From an uncultured Oscillospiraceae bacterium (GTDB lineage Bacteria; Bacillota; Clostridia; Oscillospirales; Oscillospiraceae): 7,199 bases of DNA. Shown here one piece after another: positions 1-4,844 of the stretch. Within the stretch, counting starts at the first letter, position 1, and the number at the start of each line of letters is the position of its first letter. A program made the position numbers and the translations under genes. Under the pieces are notes generated by a model. The model was not told the DNA's origin, did no database searches, and saw only the letters and a list, made by a program, of their open reading frames with translations. The stretch spans positions 1 through 7,199 of the forward strand of contig CAJUFJ010000090.1 in assembly GCA_910585815.1 (NCBI GenBank). The letters run 5' to 3'.

Positions 1-59
1 GCCTGGCTCCCCTTGTTTTCAGGATCCAGACCCTCGTGGCCTAATTTTCTTTTTTCATC

Positions 60-84
60 TGTCTACTTGACAGGGGGCGGTTCA
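60..84 (-). mobile_element. Probable terminal inverted repeat of an IS3-family insertion sequence (element extends left, out of the window)
   Basis: Read on the minus strand, this 25-base stretch starts TGAACCGCCCCC and ends AAGTAGACA. That matches the general shape of IS3-family ends (TGA..., a C run, then AAGT.GACA), and it lines up base for base in length with the other IS3 end in this window at 1575-1599. If it is a real end, the body lies toward position 1 and only its first 84 bases are visible. On the minus strand the bases just inside are A-rich, and one frame over 1-57 reads like protein without an obvious start. It is a different IS from the one at 1285-1599, because the two ends differ at many positions. 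The call rests on motif shape only. Confidence 0.42.
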
Positions 85-181
85 ATTTTAAGACGTATTT
101 CCTATACCGCTCCATGGCTTTCAGCGAGGAAGGCAGGAGGGATACTGACGCTTTCAGCAAGCCCGCTCATTCCCAGGATAG

Positions 182-207
182 TAAAAGCCGCTGTCAAGCG
201 GCTTTTA
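182..207. terminator. Bidirectional intrinsic terminator hairpin
   Basis: TAAAAGCCGCT (182-192) and AGCGGCTTTTA (197-207) form a perfect 11-bp stem around a 4-base GTCA loop. The GC core is followed by four T residues on either strand, so it could stop transcription from both sides. No intact gene adjoins it on either side in the window, so it is probably left from the element that once occupied this region. A minus-strand open frame (about 102-288) runs through it, which argues a little against a pure terminator role. Confidence 0.5.
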
Positions 208-277
208 GTGCGTATTCCCCCCCTTGGTGACAAAACAATCCGCAGGTCGTCCTCTGTTAAGGTCGGCGGCCGGCTCG

Positions 278-302
278 CGGGCGATTACGGAGCAATCGCC
301 CG
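278..302. repeat. Inverted repeat, 9-bp arms
   Basis: CGGGCGATT (278-286) and AATCGCCCG (294-302) are perfect inverted copies separated by 7 bases. No T tract follows on either strand, so it is not an obvious terminator. It belongs to the same hairpin-rich non-coding stretch as the oriT-like cluster to its right. Function unknown. Confidence 0.5.
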
Positions 303-375
303 GCCTTGATGGGGGACGAGCGGCGGATTACTCTTTTGGCGCAAGGGGGAACATGCTTTGCAAAGGTGGTATGCG

Positions 376-475
376 CTCCGCAGACGGAGGGGTTTTAGGG
401 GGTTCCCCTAACAAGTGGAATTTTGCTGTCAAAATTCCGTACTTGCTGGGACAACGGCGCTGTCCGCGCCGTTGT
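376..475. other. Hairpin cluster resembling a conjugative origin of transfer (candidate oriT)
   Basis: Four inverted repeats follow each other within 100 bases. CTCCG/CGGAG lies at 376-389. TTAGGGG/CCCCTAA spans about 395-411. GGAATTTTG/CAAAATTCC lies at 417-438 with loop CTGT. ACAACGGCGC/GCGCCGTTGT lies at 451-475 with loop TGTCC. The third is extended outward by CAAGT (412-416) and ACTTG (441-445), giving a long imperfect dyad followed directly by CTGGGAC. A long dyad beside a short unpaired conserved stretch is the usual architecture of an oriT, where a relaxase binds the hairpin and nicks next to it. The broken replication initiator nearby fits an ICE or mobilisable element. No relaxase or MobC gene is visible, and I cannot place the nick site. 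Alternatives are a cluster of terminators or a structured leader. Confidence 0.4.
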
Positions 476-553
476 GTTTCCTACAAAAAACCTGCTGTAT
501 TAGACATGAGCGAATAGGTCTTATCCTCATATTCCATACCATTTTTTCGTTCC

Positions 554-998
554 TCAGCTCTTTTTTACATCAAATCTATCTATTCCATCTATCCAGATTG
601 CGGCTGATGCGCTCTCTTGATTGATGGATTGATATAGATAAGTAAGTATGGTTCTATTAGTTAGATTGCTGCGGAAAATCAGCGGTCTAAAATGCGAATT
701 TTCCGCAGCCATTTGGGGTATCCAGTTCCACCAGCAATTTTGTTGCTTTGTCATGCCCATAGTTCAGATTTTCCTGTATTTCTGCCAACGTAAAATAAAT
801 ATATATGCGTCCCAATTTATCGTGCCAGCCATTTTTGGCGGACAGATCCATTCGGTCAAGCAGAAGCCCGTATAGCAGTTTGGCCTCAACGGACACGTGC
901 TGGAAGTCCTTACCCGCAATAAGCTGTTGAGGAATGCGGCAAAATGGAAATTGATCACTTTCGCCGCCATAATAATCAAAAAATGTTCCAGAAGCCAT
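554..998 (-). pseudogene. Broken replication initiator protein A (RepA_N family) of an integrative element
   Basis: The first 93 residues (998 down to 720) are a clear RepA_N winged-helix domain as found in Clostridia ICEs and plasmids: FPFCRIPQQLI near residues 17-27, EAKLLYGLLLDRMDLSAKNGW at 38-58 (the family core) and IYIYFTLAEIQENLN at 65-79. The start has a good ribosome site, AAGGAG 9 bases upstream at 1008-1013. After ELD (91-93) the frame leaves the family pattern and stops ten residues later. In another frame, 554 to about 660 encodes YQSINQ and a WIDGIDRFD motif, resembling the low-complexity linker in the middle of these initiators, so an internal deletion with a frame change near 709-720 is likely. 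The C-terminal domain is absent. Intact family members that I recall are several times longer. The N-terminal assignment is firm; the linker match is my inference. Confidence 0.75.
668..709. repeat. 12-bp perfect inverted repeat at the rep deletion junction
   Basis: GCTGCGGAAAAT (668-679) and ATTTTCCGCAGC (698-709) are perfect inverted copies with an 18-base spacer. They sit immediately beyond the point (about 720) where the replication initiator loses similarity to its family. The repeat could have helped the deletion occur, could be a regulatory site, or could simply be part of the repetitive linker of the gene. Confidence 0.6.
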
Positions 999-1014
999 GA
1001 TTTAATTCTCCTTT

Positions 1015-1206
1015 TCAGACATAAAAAGACGTTCCTTCCGGAACGCCTTTCAGTGCAACTGTTACTATATTTCCTGTTTGTTCTACCTCATTTTCAAGTT
1101 CATTACTATTAAACGTGGGAAAACATACTAGCAAAAACGGATTTTTAACGTGTGGATATAGATAGCGTGTCATGGAATTTGTAAGCAAACTTTTTCTGGC
1201 CGCCAT
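1015..1206 (-). CDS. Small hypothetical protein of an integrative element, directly upstream of the rep remnant
   Basis: This encodes 63 residues starting MAARKSLLTNSM and ending VPEGTSFYV. I do not recognise the family. The start is supported by AAAGGA 8-9 bases upstream on the minus strand (within 1207-1222). Its stop (1015-1017) lies 16 bases before the start of the replication initiator fragment, whose ribosome site sits in that gap, so the two were probably one operon. No membrane segment or known motif is seen; the middle (LYPHVKNPFLLVCFPTF) is hydrophobic and aromatic. A further minus-strand frame ending KKRRNDENRQE at 1221 stops 14 bases before this start and may be the tail of a third operon gene cut off by the IS3 remnant at about 1285. 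Base composition is AT-richer than the chromosomal block. It is likely a real ICE gene now without a visible promoter. Confidence 0.55.
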   Translation of the reverse strand: MAARKSLLTNSMTRYLYPHVKNPFLLVCFPTFNSNELENEVEQTGNIVTVALKGVPEGTSFYV

Positions 1207-1284
1207 GTGTCACTGTCCTTTTATTCTTGCCTGTTTTCGTCATTTCTCCGCTTTTTTCCTAACGGTTTTTGTGTCATAGAACCG

Positions 1285-1553
1285 TATCGCAATGCGTACC
1301 AAGCAATGCTTGAAAAGAAGGAAATCCGGCGGGGCATGAGTCGGAAAAGTAACTGTCTGGACAATGCCGCCATTGAAAACTTTTCCGGTTTGCTGAAAGC
1401 GAACTCCTCTACTTGCAAGATTTCCAGTCCATGGAACACTTTAAGCAGGAATTACGTGCTTACTTGGATTACTACAACAACCACCGTATCAAGGCAAAGC
1501 TGAAGGGCCTGTCGCCTGCTCTTCACAGGCAACAAGCCCTTTCAGCTGCTTAA
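1285..1553 (+). pseudogene. IS3-family transposase (OrfB) remnant, 5'-truncated and frameshifted
   Basis: This is the C-terminal end of the DDE integrase domain of an IS3-family (IS150-like) transposase. From 1285 the frame reads YRNAYQAMLEKKEI, then GMSRKSNCLDNAAIENF, the signature around the last catalytic residue; the glutamate is at 1375-1377. After GLLK the family pattern continues only if one base is added within AAAGC at 1396-1400. The shifted frame then gives ELLYLQDFQSMEHFKQEL, AYLDYYNNHRIKAKLKGL and HRQQALSAA, ending at the stop 1551-1553. This is therefore a one-base deletion in a gene already missing its 5' two thirds or more, including the two catalytic aspartates and the whole of OrfA. 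It cannot make active transposase. Left of 1285 there is no IS similarity, so that is the truncation point. Confidence 0.85.
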
Positions 1554-1599
1554 ACACTCTCTGTTCCCAATCTTTGTATAACTTTTTGAATGCACTTCA
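1285..1599 (+). mobile_element. Right-end fragment of an IS3-family insertion sequence
   Basis: The fragment consists of the transposase tail plus the right terminal repeat at 1575-1599 (TGTATAACTTTTTGAATGCA followed by CTTCA). Read inward on the minus strand it begins TGAAGTGCA, with CAAAAAGTT inside, the usual form of IS3-family ends. No matching left end is visible in the window, so the element is not mobile by itself. It ends 29 bases from the symporter stop codon and may have displaced that gene's original terminator. Confidence 0.75.
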
Positions 1600-1618
1600 C
1601 GGGCTCCGGGCCGTTTTT
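1600..1618 (+). terminator. Weak plus-strand terminator-like hairpin
   Basis: ACGG (from about 1599) can pair with CCGT (to about 1614), with a G/G mismatch and a small loop between, followed by five T residues. It could stop transcription leaving the IS3 remnant before it enters the symporter gene antisense. The stem is short and imperfect, so this is a low-confidence call. Confidence 0.25.
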
Positions 1619-1628
1619 ATGTCCGGGT

Positions 1629-2819
1629 TCAGGTTTTGGCAATGCCGTGCTTCTCGGCGTAGCCGGTGAGAATAAGGGTGAGGGCGCCGTCGCCGGTGAC
1701 GTTGCAGGCGGTGCCGAAGCTGTCCTGAAGGGCGAAGATGGCCAGCATCAGGCCCTGGCCCACGCCGTCAAAGCCCAGCACGCCGGAGATCAGGCCCAGA
1801 GAGGCCATCACCGTGCCGCCGGGGACACCGGGGGCGCCGATGGCGAAGACGGCCAGCAGCACGCAGAACAGCATCATCGTACCCGCCTTGGGCAGATCGT
1901 TGTAGAGCACTTGGGAGACGGTCATGCAGAAGAAGACTTCGGTGAGCACCGAGCCGCACAGGTGGATGTTGGCGAACAGGGGAACGCCGAAGTCCACCAT
2001 GTCAGAGCGCAGATTCTTACTCTTGTGGGCGCACTGGAGGGCCACAGCCAAGGTGGCGGCGGAGGACATGGTGCCCACGGCGGTGATGTAGGCGGGGCCG
2101 TAGTGCTTCACCACCTCAACACCCGAACGGCCCGAGTAGGCCCCGGCGGTCAGGTAGAGGATGGCCAGCCAGATGTAGTGGCCCGCCATCACAATGACGA
2201 TGGCGATAAGGAAGATGGGCAGCTGCTTGGTGATGGAGCCGTTCCAGCCCAGCTGATAGAAGGTGGAGGCGATGAAGAAGGGCAGGATGGGGATGACCAC
2301 CCGCTTCACAATGTCCAGCACGATGTTCTGGAACTCCTCCAGAATGGCGGCGACGGTCTTGGCCTTGGTCCACACGGCGGACAGGCCGATGAGGACGGAG
2401 AAGACCAGGGCGCTCATCACAGGCATGATCTGGGGGATGGCCAGCTCAAAGGGGACGGGCAGGTTGGCCGCTTCCTCGGCGGAGGAGGCGATGCTCAGGT
2501 GGGGGATGATGGCGTAGCCCGCGCCCATGGACATAAAGGCGGCCAATACCGAGCTGACGTAGGCAATCACGATGGCCACGCCCAGCAGCCGGGTGGCGTT
2601 GCTGCCCAGCTTGGTGATGGAGGGGGCGATAAAGCCGATGATGATAAGGGGCACGCAGAAGTTGATCAGCTGGCCCAGGATGTACTTCACCGTGCCGACG
2701 ATGTTCACCACCGCCTCAGCGAAGGGCAGGGTGCTCCCCTGGGGGATAAGCAGGCCCAGCACCGCGCCGGCCACCACGCCGACAAGCAGCTTTACCAGGA
2801 AGTTTTCGGATTTTTTCAT
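1629..2819 (-). CDS. Dicarboxylate/amino acid:cation symporter (DAACS family)
   Basis: A 396-residue inner-membrane protein of the glutamate-transporter fold, which takes up an amino acid or dicarboxylate with Na+ or H+. Family landmarks in order: the hydrophobic N-terminal region with CVPLIIIGF (56-64), the first re-entrant loop MSSAATLAV (251-259) in place of the usual SSSATLP, ANIHLCGS (283-290) in place of ATINMDGT, the second loop GVPGGTV (331-337), and LQDSFGTACNVTGDG (364-378). The position of the substrate-binding arginine of GltPh (R397) is Gly369, and the NMD cation motif reads HLC, so substrate and ion use may differ from classical glutamate carriers. The DSxxTAxN pattern is closer to SstT (Ser/Thr). 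Length fits the family (about 400-420). The start was chosen because AAGGAG lies 6-7 bases upstream; an upstream in-frame ATG at 2852 has no such site. A dedicated promoter is at 2870-2898. No terminator is seen before the IS3 fragment. Confidence 0.88.
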   Translation of the reverse strand: MKKSENFLVKLLVGVVAGAVLGLLIPQGSTLPFAEAVVNIVGTVKYILGQLINFCVPLIIIGFIAPSITKLGSNATRLLGVAIVIAYVSSVLAAFMSMGAGYAIIPHLSIASSAEEAANLPVPFELAIPQIMPVMSALVFSVLIGLSAVWTKAKTVAAILEEFQNIVLDIVKRVVIPILPFFIASTFYQLGWNGSITKQLPIFLIAIVIVMAGHYIWLAILYLTAGAYSGRSGVEVVKHYGPAYITAVGTMSSAATLAVALQCAHKSKNLRSDMVDFGVPLFANIHLCGSVLTEVFFCMTVSQVLYNDLPKAGTMMLFCVLLAVFAIGAPGVPGGTVMASLGLISGVLGFDGVGQGLMLAIFALQDSFGTACNVTGDGALTLILTGYAEKHGIAKT

Positions 2820-2843
2820 ACATATCTCCTTTCCCTTGTTACA

Positions 2844-2863
2844 ATACGACACACAAATCGTAT
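2844..2863. promoter_or_regulatory. Dyad (possible operator) in the symporter leader
   Basis: ATACGA (2844-2849) and TCGTAT (2858-2863) are perfect inverted copies, 8 bases apart. The dyad starts about where transcription from the 2870-2898 promoter should begin and lies before the ribosome site, so a repressor bound here could block initiation. The arms are short and could be chance. Confidence 0.35.
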
Positions 2864-2869
2864 GCCCCT

Positions 2870-2898
2870 ATCATAGCACACTTGACTGGAAAAAGCAA
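2870..2898 (-). promoter_or_regulatory. Sigma-70-type promoter of the symporter gene
   Basis: On the minus strand the -35 is TTGCTT (2893-2898) and the -10 is TATGAT (2870-2875), separated by exactly 17 bases. The -10 matches consensus at five of six positions; the -35 keeps the TTG. The -35 starts only a few bases past the mntP stop (2903), so the intergenic space is fully used and no terminator separates the two genes. Confidence 0.6.
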
Positions 2899-2902
2899 CC
2901 GC

Positions 2903-3466
2903 TCAGGCCAGCAGAGTGTGCTCCACCAGGATTTTTGCTCCCATGCCCATGAGAATCAGCCCTCCGGCCAGCTCCGCTCTGCTTTTGAAGCGGACGCCGA
3001 AGGCGGCCCCCACCTTCACCCCGGCGGCGGACAGGACGAAGGTAGTCGCACCGATGAAGGCCACGGCCAGGAAAATATTGTCCACCTGAAGGAAGGCGAA
3101 GGTGACCCCCACCGCCAGGGCGTCGATGGAGGTGGCCACCGCCAGGGGGAGCATGGCCCGGGGGGAGTAGGAGCAGTCCAGCTCCTCCGCCTCGCCCCCA
3201 CGGGACTCCCGGACCATGTTGAAGCCGATCATACCCAGCAGAATGAAGGCAATCCAGTGGTCGATGGAGACGATCATCCCCTGAAACCGCACCCCCAGCA
3301 GCCAGCCGATGAGGGGCATCAGGGCCTGAAAGCCGCCGAACCAGGCCCCGCAGGTGAGGCAGTGGCCGGCCCGGGGCCTCCCGGTGGACAGCCCCTTGCA
3401 GATGGACACGGCGAAGGCGTCCATGGACAGACTAACCGCGATGATAAAAAGCTCATACAGCTCCAT
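2903..3466 (-). CDS. mntP: Manganese efflux pump MntP
   Basis: A 187-residue membrane protein, the same length as E. coli MntP (188). It exports Mn2+ across the cytoplasmic membrane and protects against manganese overload. Two homologous halves are seen, each with a conserved acidic residue inside a membrane helix: LSMDAFAVS with Asp16, and TSIDALAVG with Asp115. The C-terminal helix GGLILMGMGAKILVEH is typical. About six membrane helices fit the hydrophobic pattern. The start was chosen by GGGAGG 7 bases upstream (3474-3479); the open frame continues 29 codons further upstream but that part is not membrane-like and lacks a ribosome site. I looked for a yybP-ykoY manganese riboswitch in the 105-base leader and did not see its conserved core. 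No promoter is evident either. No terminator is seen between its stop and the symporter promoter. Confidence 0.92.
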   Translation of the reverse strand: MELYELFIIAVSLSMDAFAVSICKGLSTGRPRAGHCLTCGAWFGGFQALMPLIGWLLGVRFQGMIVSIDHWIAFILLGMIGFNMVRESRGGEAEELDCSYSPRAMLPLAVATSIDALAVGVTFAFLQVDNIFLAVAFIGATTFVLSAAGVKVGAAFGVRFKSRAELAGGLILMGMGAKILVEHTLLA

Positions 3467-3540
3467 AAAGAATCCTCCCAAGTAGTGAGACAGCGCAGAG
3501 GCCGCCTTTGCCAGCCTATTACCCCGGCGGGGAAAATATG

Positions 3541-3567
3541 ACTGCCCGCCCACGTTGGGCAGGCAGT
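3541..3567 (-). terminator. Terminator of the chr gene pair
   Basis: A 12-bp stem (ACTGCCTGCCCA / TGGGCGGGCAGT on the minus strand, one G-T pair, 3-base ACG loop) begins 6 bases after the stop of the downstream chr gene. On the minus strand it is followed by CATATTTT, an interrupted U tract. Position and stability fit an intrinsic terminator; the imperfect U tract may allow some readthrough into mntP. Confidence 0.65.
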
Positions 3568-3572
3568 GCGTG

Positions 3573-4160
3573 TTAAAGCTGGAGCACCGCGCCGATCACA
3601 GCGGCGGCGGCGATAAAGGCCACGGGGTGCAGCTTTTTCAGGGGGGTGTAGCGCATGCAGACAAACACGGCCACAGCCAGAATCAGGGCGGGCCAGTGGA
3701 CGGCAAAGGTGTGTTCCGCCGTGCCGCCCACAGTGAACAGCACCGACAGGGCCACACTCAGCCCGGCGGCGGCAATCAGAGCCGTGGAGGCGGGGCGCAG
3801 GCCTTTAAACACGGCGTCCACCGTTTTGGACTGGCGGAATTTCTGCAAAAACCCGGCGATTGCGATGATAATGATGATGGAGGGGGTGATAAGCCCCAGG
3901 GTAGCCAGCACCGCGCCCGCCGCGCCGCCCAGCGGGCCGCCCGCCAGACTGCCCGTCTGGAAGCCCACATAGGTGGCCATATTCACTCCCATGGGGCCGG
4001 GGGTGGACTCGGACACGGCGATCATGGTGGTCAGGTCGGCGTTGGTAAACCAGCCGGTGCGGACCCCCATGTCCTGAAGGAAGGGGATGGTGGCCAGTCC
4101 GCCGCCCACGGCAAAGAGGCCTACCTTGGCAAACTCGAAAAACAGCCGCAGAAAGATCAC
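3573..4160 (-). CDS. Chromate transporter family protein, second (downstream) half of a CHR pair
   Basis: A 195-residue integral membrane protein of the short-chain CHR family. Classical ChrA exports chromate from the cytosol and has two such halves fused; here the halves are separate genes, as in B. subtilis YwrB/YwrA. Visible motifs are FAKVGLFAVGGGLATIPFL (10-28) and SESTPGPMGVNMATYVGF (50-67), followed by a long hydrophobic stretch from about 76 to 100 and further helices to the end. The start is GTG and overlaps the previous stop in a GTGA arrangement (4157-4160), with GAGGG just upstream, so translation is coupled to the partner and the two probably act as a heterodimer. A strong hairpin follows the stop. 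The native substrate in a gut anaerobe is uncertain; family members are annotated for chromate mainly by homology. Confidence 0.85.
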   Translation of the reverse strand: MIFLRLFFEFAKVGLFAVGGGLATIPFLQDMGVRTGWFTNADLTTMIAVSESTPGPMGVNMATYVGFQTGSLAGGPLGGAAGAVLATLGLITPSIIIIIAIAGFLQKFRQSKTVDAVFKGLRPASTALIAAAGLSVALSVLFTVGGTAEHTFAVHWPALILAVAVFVCMRYTPLKKLHPVAFIAAAAVIGAVLQL

Positions 4161-4753
4161 TTGCCCTCACCGCCTTTCTTCCTTCCGTAGAGCAGGAAGC
4201 CCGCCGCGCCGGCCAGCACAATGAGCACCGCCGGGGAGGTGAGCAGGTCCAGGGCCTGCCCCAGGGTCCCGGCGCCGAAATTGACCAGGCTCCCCGCCGC
4301 TGCCAGGGCCAGCACACACAGGAAAATGGCGATGGCCGCCCCGTTTTTCAGGGTGGACTTGCCCAGCTTCAGCACGCTGGCGGCAATGAGGGCCACCACG
4401 GCGGCGTTGATGCCGGCCAGGGCGTGCTGAACCACCGGGATGTCGGCAAAATTGGACAGAAAGGCGGCGATGGCGGTGATAATCACAAGGGAGGGGAACA
4501 CTACCCCCAGGGTGGTGAGCACGCCGCCGGGGATGCCCCTGTGCTTGTAGCCGATGAAGGTGGCGGTGTTGACGGCAATGATGCCGGGGGTGCACTGGCC
4601 CACGGCAAAGTAGTCGGTGAGTTCCTCGTCGGTGGCCCAGCCCTTCTTTTCCACCACCTCCCGCTGGAGGATGGGCAGCATGGCATAGCCGCCCCCAAAG
4701 GTACATACCCCCACCTTGGCAAAGGTGAGGAAAAGGTCAAGGTAGATATTCAA
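4157..4753 (-). CDS. Chromate transporter family protein, first (upstream) half of a CHR pair
   Basis: A 198-residue membrane protein, paralogous to the downstream gene. Motifs are FAKVGVCTFGGGYAMLPIL (11-29) and GQCTPGIIAVNTATFIGY (52-69), the CHR-family signatures that recur in both halves of long ChrA. The C-terminus is a hydrophobic helix (about 170-190) followed by basic GRKKGGEGK, likely on the cytoplasmic side. The start is TTG, chosen because AAGGAG lies 9 bases upstream (about 4763-4768) and no ATG occurs near it. It is the first gene of a two-gene unit with a 4-base overlap. No convincing promoter lies in the short gap to ychF; that gap is filled by a hairpin element, although TATAAT occurs at the ychF stop. 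The pair may therefore depend partly on transcription from ychF. Confidence 0.85.
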   Translation of the reverse strand: MNIYLDLFLTFAKVGVCTFGGGYAMLPILQREVVEKKGWATDEELTDYFAVGQCTPGIIAVNTATFIGYKHRGIPGGVLTTLGVVFPSLVIITAIAAFLSNFADIPVVQHALAGINAAVVALIAASVLKLGKSTLKNGAAIAIFLCVLALAAAGSLVNFGAGTLGQALDLLTSPAVLIVLAGAAGFLLYGRKKGGEGK

Positions 4754-4778
4754 CTGGTTTCACTCCTTTGAACGTATC

Positions 4779-4842
4779 TGTAGGGGCCGCCGCCCTCGGC
4801 GGCCCGTTTCATAACGGGCCGGCCAGGGGGCTGGCCCCTACA
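4779..4842. repeat. 64-bp palindromic triple-hairpin element
   Basis: The ends TGTAGGGGCC (4779-4788) and GGCCCCTACA (4833-4842) are perfect inverted copies. Inside them are three further hairpins in a row: GGGCCGCCG/CGGCGGCCC (4784-4805), GGCCCGTT/AACGGGCC (4801-4820) and GGCCAG/CTGGCC (4821-4836). The element sits two bases beyond the ychF stop and 25 bases before the chr start, so as RNA it could end or attenuate ychF transcription or protect its 3' end. Its compact form with inverted ends is that of a short dispersed repeat (REP- or MITE-like). I recall intergenic repeats with TGTAGGGGC-like ends in related genomes, but this cannot be checked here. Confidence 0.6.
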
Positions 4843-4844
4843 AA

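Noticed and set aside
102..288. Minus-strand open frame across the terminator hairpin, including LTEDDLRIVLSPRGG
   Set aside because: It has no plausible start and I do not recognise it. It may be the tail of a decayed gene, but the evidence is too thin for a feature.
13..517. Plus-strand open frames of about 97 codons at the left edge
   Set aside because: They run through several hairpins, lack ribosome sites and show no family resemblance.
571..640. Imperfect inverted ATCTAT/GATTGATGG repeats resembling iterons
   Set aside because: They fall within the probable linker of the rep remnant and are irregular, so an origin with iterons is not supported.
1590..2876. A 428-codon plus-strand open frame rich in Gly, His, Asp and Gln
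   Set aside because: It is antisense to the symporter, whose family motifs, ribosome site and promoter are clear. Its composition is what the reverse of GC-rich membrane-protein codons produces.
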